Assembly: GCA_964460115.1 (NCBI GenBank)
Contig: CAYWPR010000018.1
Coordinates: 19,415-83,414 of the forward strand
Length of the DNA stretch: 64,000 nucleotides
DNA from: JAEUJZ01 sp964460115
GTDB taxonomy: Bacteria; Myxococcota_A; Polyangia; Palsa-1104; JAEUJZ01
Reading direction: 5' to 3'
Shown: in pieces, positions 1-11,173 of the stretch
Position numbering within the stretch: position 1 is the first letter of the stretch
How the letters are laid out: each line of letters opens with the position of its first letter
The notes under the pieces: generated by a model
Seen by the model: only the letters and a program-made list of their open reading frames with translations
What the model was told of the DNA's origin: nothing
The model's database searches: none
Program-made: the position numbers and the translations under genes

Positions 1-1
1 T

Positions 2-688
2 TTTCAGAAGGAAGATCTCATCGTCATAGCGCCGCACTGGGCCGATCCGCTGGGCCGTCTAGAGCTTGGCGATCTCATGCCACCGGCCATGGTGGGCCGG
101 CCGGATGCGCGCAGCTACCGGCGAATTTTTGCGCTTTCGATACGCAGCACGCCGGTTTCAGAAGCCCGCGGTCTGAAACTGGATGAATTGCGCAGCTTCG
201 GACGGGTGCAACTTGCGCGCTACAGTCAGAAGCCGGTCTTGGTGACTTATGATCTCATTGCCCAGGCCGAAAGCATTCAAACTACAGGCGGACATGTCGA
301 GCGCCGCATGTTGGAAATCGATTATCGCCCCCGCTACGGCCTGTCTTTGCAAGTAAAAGAAGCCAAGCCGACGCAGGTCCTTTGGGACAAAATTTCCGAT
401 ACCGCCTGGCAAAACGCCGAGCTGCATTTGTGGCTGGGCCTGCACGACTACTACGCTCGCAAAAACACCCACGGACCGGCCGATGTAGAAGTGGACCTGG
501 ACGATGGCACAGCGCGCACCGCCCTGCAAATCGGCCCGGACGATGGACTACGGTCGTTTGTTCTGCCTTTGCCGGCAAACTCGGCGCAACCGCGCCCCCT
601 ACACAGCGTTCGCATTCGCGTCTTTGCGCAAAGCGCGCCAAACCACTTTGTCGGAGTACAGGGTCGCATTGAAAGGCGGCCCAAATGA
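2..688 (+). CDS. C-terminal part of an unrecognised protein (5' end outside window)
   Basis: The reading frame is open from base 2, so the gene begins upstream of the window. An internal ATG at 77 is probably not the start, because the frame before it reads as ordinary protein (FQKEDLIVIAPHWADPLGR). The visible 228 residues contain no transmembrane segment, and the second half looks like a beta-rich, soluble domain. No family was recognised. The TGA stop overlaps the ATG of the next gene (ATGA), so it is probably translated together with the two membrane glycosyltransferase-like proteins downstream. An inferred role is an extracytoplasmic or accessory part of the same sugar-transfer system, but nothing in the sequence proves this. 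Confidence 0.6.
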   Translation, partial: FQKEDLIVIAPHWADPLGRLELGDLMPPAMVGRPDARSYRRIFALSIRSTPVSEARGLKLDELRSFGRVQLARYSQKPVLVTYDLIAQAESIQTTGGHVERRMLEIDYRPRYGLSLQVKEAKPTQVLWDKISDTAWQNAELHLWLGLHDYYARKNTHGPADVEVDLDDGTARTALQIGPDDGLRSFVLPLPANSAQPRPLHSVRIRVFAQSAPNHFVGVQGRIERRPK

Positions 689-2448
689 ACGGATGCGCCC
701 CCAGCCTGAAATTCACGCGCGTTGATGGGCTGCTTGTGACGGTTTTGCTACTCACGGTAACGCTGGCCCTGCAATGGTCTAGCCGCAGCCAGGGGTTTAC
801 GCGCGATGAGGGCTATTACTTTCAGGCGGCCGAGCTTCATGTCGGCTATCTGGAAGAATCGCTCGACGGCGCGCTGCACGGACGGCCGTTCACATTCGCG
901 AATCGCCAGGTCATCGATCGCTGGCATGACTACAACAGCGAGCACCCACCGCTCATGAAAACGCTGTTTGGTCTGTCTTGGCGGCTTTTACACCGCTGTG
1001 ACTGTCTCCGCGAAAAAGGGCTGCATCCGGTGCCTTATGCGCGCCGCCATCGCACACTTGGGCTATTGCGCCAAGGCGAAGCCATGCGCTTGCCCGCTCA
1101 CATTTTGACCGGCATGCTGTGCGCTGGCGTCTATCTATTTGGCGTTTTGTGGCGTGGCCGAGCGGCGGGATGCATCGGAGCGGCCCTTACACTGCTACAG
1201 CCGCGGCTGTACTTTCACGCGCAGCTTGCCTGTTTTGACGCGCCGGTGGCGGCGATGATTTTTCTTTGCACGCTCGCCTACCTGTGGCTGATTTCGGCGA
1301 CGAGCCGCGGCGCCGGCATCCGCCGTGGGCTGCTATTCGGAGCATTCCTAGGGCTGGGGCTTTTGACCAAGCACAACATGTTCTTTTTGCCGCCGGTGTT
1401 GTGGCTGCACTCGCTATGGATAAGGCGCGACCGGCTGAATGTTTTTTTTGCGCGCAGTCCTCGCAATCGGCTTTTTGCGCTGTTTTCTTGGCTGTGGGCG
1501 CCGTGGATGCTGTACGCAGCGCTTGTGGCCCCGGTGATTTACTTTGTCGGCTGGCCGCATCTATGGCCGGCGCCGATTGCGCGGTTTGCCGCCTACGTGG
1601 GATTTCACCTGCACCACGTGCACTACAACATTGAGTACCTTGGCAAAAATTACAATCGCCCGCCTTATCCTTGGCACTATGTGCCGCTTATGACGCTTTT
1701 GACCGCGCCGAGTACGACGATTTTTCTCGCCGGCATTGGGATTTTTGCCGGCAATCAAGCGGCGACCGGCGCGAGCGACCACCACTTGGCAAAAAATGCA
1801 ACTTGGGGGCTTGTCGGGCTCGGGGTGCTGTGGCCGATGCTGCTTATCATGCGTCCGGGAACGCCCATCTTTGGAGCGGAAAAGCATTGGCTGCCGACGA
1901 TGCCGTTTATCGCGCTGTTTGCCGGCGCCGGCTTTGCCGCGGTTTGTAACCGCATGCAGCGGCTGCGGCGCGGCGTACCGCTTCAGGTGCTGGGCGTGCT
2001 TCTAGGGCTGGCGGTGCTTTTGCCGGGGCTTTTTGAAGTTTGGCGCGCCCATCCCTACGGTCTAAGCCATTATAACGCGCTGGCCGGCGGCCCTGCCGGC
2101 GGTGCAGATCTCGGCATGAATCGGCAGTTTTGGGGCTATGCCGTACGGGGCCTGATGCCCACGCTCAATAAGCAGGCGCCGCCCCATGCCGCCGTGTATT
2201 TTCACGACGCCAATTGGCCGCTTCTGCAAATGAGCATGAAGGATGGTTTTTTGCGCCGTGACCTTGGCGACAGCGGTCTGGAAGAAGCCGGAGTGCGCGC
2301 CGCCACCATGGGACTTGTCGTGCACGAAAAGCACTTCAACAAATACGAGTACTGGATTTGGAATGCCTTTGCGACGACGCGTCCCATTGCAGTATTAACC
2401 CACGAAGGCGTGCCGATTACGACCTTGTACGCACGAATGCCGCGCTAA
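685..2448 (+). CDS. Multi-spanning glycosyltransferase, GT39/ArnT-like (GT-C fold)
   Basis: This 587-residue protein has an N-terminal transmembrane helix, then FTRDEGYYFQAA with the acidic D-E pair found in the first periplasmic loop of dolichyl/undecaprenyl-phosphate sugar transferases. EHPPLMKTLFG follows and about ten more hydrophobic helices run to around residue 440. A C-terminal periplasmic domain of about 120 residues closes the protein. Members of this fold transfer a sugar from a polyprenyl-phosphate donor to a lipid or protein acceptor on the outer face of the inner membrane. The start ATG overlaps the stop of the upstream gene and the stop lies 3 bases before the next ATG, so the three genes form an operon. 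Donor and acceptor cannot be read from sequence. Confidence 0.8.
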   Translation: MNGCAPSLKFTRVDGLLVTVLLLTVTLALQWSSRSQGFTRDEGYYFQAAELHVGYLEESLDGALHGRPFTFANRQVIDRWHDYNSEHPPLMKTLFGLSWRLLHRCDCLREKGLHPVPYARRHRTLGLLRQGEAMRLPAHILTGMLCAGVYLFGVLWRGRAAGCIGAALTLLQPRLYFHAQLACFDAPVAAMIFLCTLAYLWLISATSRGAGIRRGLLFGAFLGLGLLTKHNMFFLPPVLWLHSLWIRRDRLNVFFARSPRNRLFALFSWLWAPWMLYAALVAPVIYFVGWPHLWPAPIARFAAYVGFHLHHVHYNIEYLGKNYNRPPYPWHYVPLMTLLTAPSTTIFLAGIGIFAGNQAATGASDHHLAKNATWGLVGLGVLWPMLLIMRPGTPIFGAEKHWLPTMPFIALFAGAGFAAVCNRMQRLRRGVPLQVLGVLLGLAVLLPGLFEVWRAHPYGLSHYNALAGGPAGGADLGMNRQFWGYAVRGLMPTLNKQAPPHAAVYFHDANWPLLQMSMKDGFLRRDLGDSGLEEAGVRAATMGLVVHEKHFNKYEYWIWNAFATTRPIAVLTHEGVPITTLYARMPR

Positions 2449-2451
2449 TCC

Positions 2452-3912
2452 ATGCAATCGCTCGCTCAAGTGTTTCGCAGGTTTTCCAAGTCGAATCGCA
2501 AAATGGCCCTGGCCATCTACGTGTTTTGTACAGTGGTTTACGCCGGCACGGCAGGTCAGCGGCTCTTGCATCCATCTAGCGATACGCACTTTGTCTATCA
2601 GGCGGAAAGCTGGCTGCAGCGACGCCTGGATCTGACGCGCCCGCCGCCGCACCAAAACGACTGGGCCGAGATTGAATCGCTCAAGCTGCGCGACGGCACA
2701 CAAATCTCCGGACAATTTCTGCGCAGCAGCCCCGAGCGTTTTCGCCCTCTGCGCGGCGACATTCGAACGATTCACAGCTCTGACATCGCAGCGCGCACGC
2801 GGAAGTACTATGTTTCATTTCCGCCATTTCCTGCGCTGCTGATGCTGCCGGCCGTGGCGATGTTTGGGCATCGCACAAATGATGTGCTGTTTTGCGTGCT
2901 GCTGGCCGGTTTGGTGCCGGCGCTTTTGTATGTAATTTTGCGACGGCTGCCGACGTCCGTCTCGGCCCTTTCTGCGTTTGCCGAAAATGCTACGCCGCCG
3001 ACTGTCAGCATCGCGGCAAGCCTAAGCTTGACTGCGCTTTTTGCCTTTGGCTCGGTGTTCTATTTCTCAGCCGTAATGGGCCAAGTCTGGTTTACGGCGC
3101 ACATGGTCTCGCTCTGCTTCTGCGGGCTTTATCTTTTGTGCACGCTGCGGCCGCGCCCGCAGCCGCTTTTTGCCGGGCTGTGCATTGGCGCGCTGTATCT
3201 GACGCGTCCGCAAATGGCGGCCCTCGGTCTGCTTTTTGTATGGCAGCTTTGGCAACAAACGGCCGCCGAAGAAAACTCGCCAACGACGTGGATTCGGCGC
3301 GTGCAGCGCATTGCCGGACGTCTTTCATTGTTTTTAATTCCCTGCGCGCTGTTTTTCGCAGCCGGCAGTGTGCACAACTACTTGCGTTTTGAGCACCCGC
3401 TGGAGTTTGGCCATACCTATCTGACCACGATGCAGGCCGACAATATTCAGCGTTTTGGGCTGATGAATTACCAATATCTGCCGCGCAATTTGGCCAGTGC
3501 ACTGTGCCTTTTGCCAAAGCTATTGCCGACGGCACCTTACGTGCAGATAAGCTACCACGGGCTGGCGCTGTGGTTTACTACCCCCGGGCTTTTGTACTTG
3601 CTATGGCCCGAGCGAGAAAACGTACCGCCAAAGGCGCGCCAACTGGCCGGCGTGCTGCTTGTCTGTGCGCTGCCGATTGCTCTTTGCGGGCTGCTTTACC
3701 AAAACGACGGCTATGTTCAGTTTGGCTACCGTTTCAGCCTGGATTACCTATTGCCGCTTATTCTTAGCCTGGCCTTGTTGCGACCACGCGCAGTGACATC
3801 TCTACCATTTGTCGCGCTTGGCCTATGGAGCATCGCTGTAAACCTATTTGGCGCCATCAGCTTTGGCCGCCTCTGGCAGTTTTACTTCAACGGATTCTTT
3901 CCGGTGTCGTAA
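2452..3912 (+). CDS. Multi-spanning membrane protein, probable GT-C type glycosyltransferase
   Basis: The 486-residue product has one helix near residues 18-36, a soluble loop (about 40-125) and then roughly ten transmembrane helices. The first loop carries the acidic stretch HPSSDTHFVYQAESW in the position where GT-C transferases have their catalytic aspartate/glutamate. That suggests the same fold as the preceding gene, although similarity to a named family is weaker. It follows the GT39-like gene after 3 bases. A role in assembling a cell-surface polysaccharide or glycolipid is inferred from this pairing. Confidence 0.6.
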   Translation: MQSLAQVFRRFSKSNRKMALAIYVFCTVVYAGTAGQRLLHPSSDTHFVYQAESWLQRRLDLTRPPPHQNDWAEIESLKLRDGTQISGQFLRSSPERFRPLRGDIRTIHSSDIAARTRKYYVSFPPFPALLMLPAVAMFGHRTNDVLFCVLLAGLVPALLYVILRRLPTSVSALSAFAENATPPTVSIAASLSLTALFAFGSVFYFSAVMGQVWFTAHMVSLCFCGLYLLCTLRPRPQPLFAGLCIGALYLTRPQMAALGLLFVWQLWQQTAAEENSPTTWIRRVQRIAGRLSLFLIPCALFFAAGSVHNYLRFEHPLEFGHTYLTTMQADNIQRFGLMNYQYLPRNLASALCLLPKLLPTAPYVQISYHGLALWFTTPGLLYLLWPERENVPPKARQLAGVLLVCALPIALCGLLYQNDGYVQFGYRFSLDYLLPLILSLALLRPRAVTSLPFVALGLWSIAVNLFGAISFGRLWQFYFNGFFPVS

Positions 3913-3998
3913 GAGCAAGCGGACAAAACCGGCTGGGGCTTGACAAAGGGGGGCGGAGCGGCCAAGGTTCGGCCCGAACGTTCGACGCGAGGAGCCCC

Positions 3999-5084
3999 GT
4001 GGTCATACGATCCACCCCCATGTGCCTGTACAAAGTTTCGGGCCTGCTATTTCGCACTGCCGTGATCGCCTGCCTGACCCTTTTTGGGGCAGCTTGCTTG
4101 CCGGATCCAGTCATTAACGTACCGGACCTGGGTACGTCCACGAGCGACGCCAGCATGGCGATGCGCCTAGACGGACCGCGCGGCGACCTAGGCACATCTG
4201 GCTGGAACGCTTACGGCACGGTAGCCGCCGCACCGACTTTGCGCGCCGCCTGGGTCGCCGATGCGGGAGTCAGCCAAGCATTTCTCGTCGGACACGGCGG
4301 CGTTATCTTTCATCGTAGCGGCGATGGAGCGTGGCAAGCGGAAGCGAGCGGTACCGATGCCAATCTGTATGCAATCGCGGCCCGCTCGGCCGCGGAAGTT
4401 TACGCCGTGGGCGATCGCGGCGTGATTCTGCGCCGCGTTGGTGGCACCTGGCAGCCGGAAGGCGCCGAGCTGCACATTTCTTCTGCGCTGTACGCCGTAA
4501 CCGTATTGCCAAACGGCGTAGTGGTCGCCGTGGGCGATCAGGGTGTGGTGGCGCTGCGACAGTTGGCCGGCGTGTGGGCCTTAGAGCCAAGCAGCGGCCT
4601 TGCCGGGACGTCTTTGCGCGCCGTCTGGGGCCCTCTGGTCGAAGGTTTGTACACGGTCGGAATGGGCGGCGTCATCGCCAGTCGCGTGGGCGGCACCTGG
4701 CAGCGCGACAAACTGCCGATCGATTCGGGCGGCATCGGCAATTATTATGCGATCACCGGCTCGCCGAGCGGGTCCGAGGTATACATCGCTGGTGAATACG
4801 GCCTTTTGTTGCATCGCGCCTCCGACAAAAGCCGCTGGCTTGTGGAAGTGCTGTCTCCACCAGCGGGAATGACCGCGCCGCTGCACTTATTCTCTTTGCT
4901 CATGCAAGACGGCCAATTGCTTGTGGCCGGGGCCGGCGGCACCATCGCTTTGCGCAAAGACAGTGCATCGCCGTTTGGTTTTGAAGCGACGGGTACTGCC
5001 AATGATTTGTATGGTCTAGGCGGAGCCGGCCTGCACTCGATCGTGGCGGTCGGAGCCCACGGCGCAATTCTGCGTCGCTTATAA
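3999..5084 (+). CDS. Lipoprotein with beta-propeller-like repeats (Ycf48-like)
   Basis: The GTG at 3999 is chosen because GAGGAG lies at 3989-3994. An ATG at 4020 is the alternative. The N-terminus has a hydrophobic stretch ending in LTLFGAAC, consistent with a lipoprotein signal peptide. The mature part has five to six repeats of about 45 residues with the pattern 'LYAI..RSAAEVYAVGDRGVILRR.GGTW', as in Ycf48/BNR-type beta-propellers. Such proteins are abundant lipoproteins in myxobacteria and usually act as binding scaffolds, and no catalytic residues are visible. It stands alone between the glycosyltransferase operon and cmk. Confidence 0.7.
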   Translation: MVIRSTPMCLYKVSGLLFRTAVIACLTLFGAACLPDPVINVPDLGTSTSDASMAMRLDGPRGDLGTSGWNAYGTVAAAPTLRAAWVADAGVSQAFLVGHGGVIFHRSGDGAWQAEASGTDANLYAIAARSAAEVYAVGDRGVILRRVGGTWQPEGAELHISSALYAVTVLPNGVVVAVGDQGVVALRQLAGVWALEPSSGLAGTSLRAVWGPLVEGLYTVGMGGVIASRVGGTWQRDKLPIDSGGIGNYYAITGSPSGSEVYIAGEYGLLLHRASDKSRWLVEVLSPPAGMTAPLHLFSLLMQDGQLLVAGAGGTIALRKDSASPFGFEATGTANDLYGLGGAGLHSIVAVGAHGAILRRL

Positions 5085-5112
5085 CGATCCCCAGTACTCG
5101 TAGTAGACCCCC

Positions 5113-5808
5113 ATGTCTTATCCACATCTTGTGATCGCGATCGACGGCCCGGCCGGGGCCGGTAAATCCACTGTGGCGCGGGCCCTGGCTCAGCGCCTGG
5201 GTTTCTTTTTGCTAGATACCGGAGCCATCTATCGCTGTCTGGCGCTTTACGCCAATCAGCATGGCGTGGCCCTTGCCGATGGCAAAGCCCTGGCGGCCTT
5301 GGCGGCGCAACTGCCTATGCGTTTTGGTCGCGGCCTCGAAGCGGACGAGGGCCGCGTATTTCTAGACGAAGTAGATGTCTCGCACAGCATCCGCACGCCC
5401 GAAATCTCGCAGGCGGCGTCTCAGCTTTCGGTGCATCCAGAGGTGCGGGCTGCTTTGCTCGGCGTACAACGTCAGCTAGCAGCAAGCGGCCCCTGCGTGG
5501 TCGAAGGGCGAGATATAGGCACGGTCGTGCTGCCAAACGCACCGATCAAGCTATTTCTAACCGCTTCGCAAGAAGTGCGGGCGCAGCGCCGCGTTGAGGA
5601 CCTGCGCGCACGCGGCCTAAGTCCCGATGTAGCAGAAACGCTACAGTCCCTGGCCGAGCGCGATCACCGCGATGAAAACCGCACCGCGGCGCCAACCCGC
5701 CAGGCCGAAGATGCCACCCGCTTTGACACGAGCGAATTGTCTTTGGATGAAGTGCTGACCGAAATCGAAGCCCTGTGCCGATCGCGCCTAAACCTAGGTA
5801 CTCCCTAG
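5113..5808 (+). CDS. cmk: Cytidylate kinase
   Basis: This 231-residue enzyme phosphorylates CMP and dCMP with ATP in the cytoplasm. The P-loop GPAGAGKSTVA (about residues 12-22) is followed by LLDTGAIYR, and the substrate-binding signature VVEGRDIGTVVLP sits near residues 130-142. The C-terminal R-D-H-R-D-E-N-R region closes the lid. Length is typical of the family. It lies just upstream of rpsA, the classic cmk-rpsA order seen across proteobacteria, which supports both calls. Confidence 0.96.
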   Translation: MSYPHLVIAIDGPAGAGKSTVARALAQRLGFFLLDTGAIYRCLALYANQHGVALADGKALAALAAQLPMRFGRGLEADEGRVFLDEVDVSHSIRTPEISQAASQLSVHPEVRAALLGVQRQLAASGPCVVEGRDIGTVVLPNAPIKLFLTASQEVRAQRRVEDLRARGLSPDVAETLQSLAERDHRDENRTAAPTRQAEDATRFDTSELSLDEVLTEIEALCRSRLNLGTP

Positions 5809-5832
5809 TGCTAAGTAGGCGAAATCATAGAA

Positions 5833-5877
5833 TTGACAGAAAAAGCGCTTGACGGGTTTCCTGAGAGCTAATAAGTT
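5833..5877 (+). promoter_or_regulatory. Possible promoter elements in the rpsA leader
   Basis: TTGACA occurs at 5833-5838 and TTGACG at 5849-5854. The second has a weak -10-like TAAGTT at 5872-5877, 17 bases downstream. They sit in the 267-base gap between cmk and rpsA, where a separate rpsA promoter is expected. The -10 match is poor, so this is only a candidate. The rest of the gap to 6075 shows no gene. Confidence 0.25.
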
Positions 5878-6075
5878 TCGCTCCTACTTCCGTGCAGTCC
5901 TCTAGGTCCGCCTTTTCATTCTCAGCCGATGTAATTGAAAGCTCCGTGCAGCAAAACGGTGCCGCATTGGTGCACATGAAAAATGGCGCGCAGAAGCGAT
6001 CTACAGAACGTACGCAAGTAGTCATTCGCTGCGACGGATAGGCGTCAGCGAAAGGAAGGGAGAACCAAAAATAGC

Positions 6076-7830
<1,755 letters not shown>

Positions 7831-7843
7831 TCTTCACCTTGGC

Positions 7844-7867
7844 CAGCCAGCTTCTACTAGCTGGCTG
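7844..7867 (+). terminator. Hairpin after rpsA, possible terminator
   Basis: CAGCCAGC (7844-7851) pairs with GCTGGCTG (7860-7867) across an 8-base loop, 14 bases after the rpsA stop. There is no T-tract, so it may act as an mRNA 3' stabiliser rather than as a classical intrinsic terminator. Confidence 0.45.
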
Positions 7868-8106
7868 CGCCCGGCCTAAGCTTCTACACACTGTTCGAGC
7901 CCTTCCCTCTTCTTCTCGTTTTCCCCTTCACGCAATTCGAAAATCCTTCATCGGGTTTTCAGCGCGCGCCCATTGTCAGCCCGTGCGACCAAAATCGCCC
8001 GTGCGCCGTTATCGTCCTTTCGCCTGCGAATAAATTTCCAAACCCCTTAGCAACGTGAAAAACCCCACTTGGCGTTGTAGTGCGTTCGCGTCCATGGTAT
8101 GACAGC

Positions 8107-8121
8107 GCCTACTGTGTAGGC
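8107..8121. promoter_or_regulatory. Perfect inverted repeat upstream of uvrA, possible LexA-type operator
   Basis: GCCTACTGTGTAGGC is a perfect 6-3-6 palindrome 51 bases before the uvrA ATG. Its CTAC-N3-GTAG core has the same spacing as the TTAC-N3-GTAA LexA box described for Bdellovibrio. uvrA is a usual SOS gene, so an SOS operator is a reasonable inference. The half-site differs by one base per arm, and no lexA gene is in view. Confidence 0.35.
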
Positions 8122-8172
8122 ATAGCCTCTGGGCCATAGGAGGCTCTAGCAACATGCAGAGCAGCGATCATC

Positions 8173-11091
8173 ATGGACAAGATCATTATTAAAGGCGCCC
8201 GCGAGCATAACCTGAAGAACATCGACGTCGAGCTCCCTCGAAACAAGCTGGTCGTCATCACTGGCCTTTCGGGATCTGGCAAATCGTCGCTGGCTTTTGA
8301 CACCATCTACGCCGAGGGGCAACGGCGCTACGTGGAGTCGCTGTCTACCTATGCTCGGCAGTTTTTGGAACAGATGGGAAAGCCCGATCTCGACTCGATT
8401 GAAGGCTTGTCCCCAGCGATCTCGATCGAGCAAAAATCGACGAGCAAAAATCCGCGTTCCACCGTCGGCACGGTAACTGAAATCTATGACTATTTGCGGC
8501 TACTTTATGCGCGCATCGGTCTAGTTCACTGTCACAGTTGCGGACGGCCGATCACCTCGCAAACCATTCAGCAGATGGTCGATCGCGTTCTGAAGCTGCC
8601 CGAAGGCACGCGCTTTTCGGTGCTGGCGCCGGTAGTGCGCGAGCGCAAAGGTGAGTTCAAAAAAGAGCTCGACGGGCTGCGCCGCCAAGGCTTGCGTCGA
8701 GTCAGCGTCGATGGCGATTTGTTCGACCTGTCCGAAGACACCATCAAGCTAGACAAGAACAAGGCGCACACCATCGAGGTCTATATCGATCGCCTGGTCG
8801 TCAAAAGCGAGGTGCGCCAGCGCCTGACCGAAGCGATCGAGCTTGGCCTGCAGCTTGCCGAGGGCATCGTCAAAGTTTCGCCGGTGCTGCTCGGAGGCGA
8901 CGGTGACGCCAGTTTGGGCGACGGCGCCGGCATCACCGATGAAAACGGCGACATCATTTTTTCAGAGCGCTTTGCCTGCGTAAGCTGCGGCATCAGCTAC
9001 CCCGAGATCACGCCGCGGCTCTTTTCGTTCAACAATCCCTCAGGCGCCTGCCCGGCTTGCGACGGCATCGGCGCCAAAATGTTTTTCGATCCGGAACTTA
9101 TAGTGCCCAATACCGATCTGTCCTTGCGCGAGGGCGTGATCGAGCCTTGGGAAAAGCGCAACGGCCCCTTCTTTCAGCAAATTCTGGAAGCCCTGGCCGC
9201 GCATTACACCATCGACATGACCACCGCCTGGTCCGAGCTGCCGCAGGCCACTCGTGATCTGGTCCTTTACGGCAGCAAAGGCGAAGAGGTCGAGTTCTGG
9301 TTCGAAAAAAACGGCCGTCGTCACACTTACAAAAAAGAATTTGAAGGAGTCATTCAAAACCTCGAACGCCGCCTGTCCGAATACGAGCGCCGCCGCCGCG
9401 AAGAAGGCGCCGCCGCGCAGGGCACCGACAGTTTCGAGGCGGCCTATGAAGAATTCTCGCCCTACATGAACAAGTCGCCGTGCGAAGAGTGCCAAGGCAC
9501 CCGGCTGCGCAAAGAAGCGCGCTTTGTCAAAGTCGGCGGCTTGTCGATTCACGAACTGACCGCCAAGCCCATTCGCGACGGCAAAGTTTTTTTCGATTCG
9601 CTGAAGCTGTCCAGCCGCCAGGCCGAGATTGCCGATCGCATCCTCAAAGAAGTTCGCGATCGTCTGGGCTTTTTGGTCAATGTCGGCTTGGATTATCTGA
9701 CGCTCGATCGCACCGCGGCAACGCTTTCGGGCGGCGAAGCCCAGCGCATTCGTTTGGCCAGCCAAATCGGCAGCTCGCTGACCGGGGTGCTTTACGTTCT
9801 GGATGAACCCTCGATCGGTCTGCATCAGCGCGACAATCAGCGGCTGCTGCACACTTTGTTTCGTCTGCGCGACATCGGCAACACCGTCATTGTCGTCGAG
9901 CACGATGAGGATACGATTCGCGCCGCGGATCACGTCGTCGACATGGGACCGCGCGCCGGAGTCCTTGGCGGACGCATCGTTGCCGCGGGCACTCCGGCGG
10001 ACATTATGTCTTCGACCGCGTCGCTGACCGGAGCATACCTGTCGGGCCGCAAAAAAATCGAAGTGCGCGGTAACCGTCGGCAATGCCAGAACCGCTACAT
10101 CGTTCTAAAAGGCTGCATCGAGCACAATCTGCGCGACATCACCGTGCGCTTTCCGGTCGGCGTCTTTACCTGCGTGACCGGAGTTTCGGGCTCGGGCAAA
10201 TCGACGCTGGTTATCGATACCTTGCTTGGAGCACTCAAGCAAAAACTCAACCACAGCAAGTGCGCCGTGGGCACTTACGACGGCGTTGAAGGCCTGCACT
10301 TTGCTGACCGGGTGATCGATATCGATCAACTGCCGATTGGGCGTACGCCGCGCTCAAACCCCGCCACGTATACCGGCGTTTTTACCCATATACGCGACCT
10401 GTTCGCCGCCCTGCCCGACAGCAAAGCGCGCGGCTATAAAGCCGGACGTTACAGTTTCAACGTCAAAGGCGGTCGCTGCGAAGCTTGTCAGGGCGACGGC
10501 ATCCTGCGCATTGAGATGCACTTTTTGCCCGATGTCTACGTCGTCTGCGAAGAATGCAGCGGCCGGCGCTATAACCGCGAGACGCTTGAGGTCAAATATA
10601 AAGGCGCCTCGATCGCCGATGTTTTAGACATGACGGTCTCTCAGGCTTGTGAGTTTTTGGGCCATATCCCCAAAATTCGTCAAAAGCTCGAGACGCTACG
10701 CGACGTCGGCCTCGGCTACATTGCGCTTGGACAAGCGGCCACAACGCTGTCCGGTGGTGAAGCGCAGCGCATCAAGCTTTCTAAAGAGCTGGCCAAAAAA
10801 GGCACCGGCCGCACGGTCTACATTCTGGACGAGCCCACCACCGGCCTGCATTTTGACGACATCAAGCAGCTTCTTGACGTGCTCAATCGCCTGGTTGAAT
10901 CCGGCAATACGGTCATCGTCATCGAGCACAACCTGGATGTCATAAAGACCGCCGATTACGTCGTGGACATGGGCCCCGAAGGCGGCGACGGCGGCGGCCA
11001 CGTCGTGGCCTGCGGCACCCCCGAAGACATTGCGCGCGTGCCCAATTCGTACACCGGGCAATATTTACGCCGAGTGCTGGCAGTCAGCTAA
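8173..11091 (+). CDS. uvrA: Excinuclease ABC subunit A
   Basis: This 972-residue DNA damage-recognition ATPase of nucleotide excision repair acts as a dimer with UvrB. The N-terminus MDKIIIKGAREHNLKNIDVE is diagnostic. Walker A GLSGSGKSS occurs near residue 31 and GVSGSGKST near 673. Both ABC signatures (LSGGEAQRI) are present. Two Cys clusters (around CHSCG and CEACQGDG...CEECSG) correspond to the zinc modules. Length fits class I UvrA. The gene stands alone in its orientation block, with a palindromic candidate operator upstream. Confidence 0.98.
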   Translation: MDKIIIKGAREHNLKNIDVELPRNKLVVITGLSGSGKSSLAFDTIYAEGQRRYVESLSTYARQFLEQMGKPDLDSIEGLSPAISIEQKSTSKNPRSTVGTVTEIYDYLRLLYARIGLVHCHSCGRPITSQTIQQMVDRVLKLPEGTRFSVLAPVVRERKGEFKKELDGLRRQGLRRVSVDGDLFDLSEDTIKLDKNKAHTIEVYIDRLVVKSEVRQRLTEAIELGLQLAEGIVKVSPVLLGGDGDASLGDGAGITDENGDIIFSERFACVSCGISYPEITPRLFSFNNPSGACPACDGIGAKMFFDPELIVPNTDLSLREGVIEPWEKRNGPFFQQILEALAAHYTIDMTTAWSELPQATRDLVLYGSKGEEVEFWFEKNGRRHTYKKEFEGVIQNLERRLSEYERRRREEGAAAQGTDSFEAAYEEFSPYMNKSPCEECQGTRLRKEARFVKVGGLSIHELTAKPIRDGKVFFDSLKLSSRQAEIADRILKEVRDRLGFLVNVGLDYLTLDRTAATLSGGEAQRIRLASQIGSSLTGVLYVLDEPSIGLHQRDNQRLLHTLFRLRDIGNTVIVVEHDEDTIRAADHVVDMGPRAGVLGGRIVAAGTPADIMSSTASLTGAYLSGRKKIEVRGNRRQCQNRYIVLKGCIEHNLRDITVRFPVGVFTCVTGVSGSGKSTLVIDTLLGALKQKLNHSKCAVGTYDGVEGLHFADRVIDIDQLPIGRTPRSNPATYTGVFTHIRDLFAALPDSKARGYKAGRYSFNVKGGRCEACQGDGILRIEMHFLPDVYVVCEECSGRRYNRETLEVKYKGASIADVLDMTVSQACEFLGHIPKIRQKLETLRDVGLGYIALGQAATTLSGGEAQRIKLSKELAKKGTGRTVYILDEPTTGLHFDDIKQLLDVLNRLVESGNTVIVIEHNLDVIKTADYVVDMGPEGGDGGGHVVACGTPEDIARVPNSYTGQYLRRVLAVS

Positions 11092-11173
11092 GCGCTCTTC
11101 TTGCTGCCGCTATCGGCGCGGCGAACATCACTTCACCCCATCTTCTTGTGGCTCCTGTAACATCGTTAGGAGC

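Larger units (their letters stand above)
7831..8172. other. Intergenic region between rpsA and uvrA
   Basis: About 340 bases without a credible gene. A short open frame at 7839-8033 has no ribosome-binding site and a random-looking product. The region holds a GC-rich hairpin just after rpsA and a perfect 6-3-6 inverted repeat about 50 bases before uvrA, listed separately. The remainder shows nothing recognisable. Confidence 0.6.

Noticed and set aside
7839..8033. 64-residue open frame after rpsA
   Set aside because: No ribosome-binding site, random-looking composition, overlaps a hairpin; no family resemblance.
9040..10083. Long open frame antisense to uvrA (347 residues)
   Set aside because: It lies wholly inside uvrA; GC-rich codon bias creates antisense open frames, and no motif is present.
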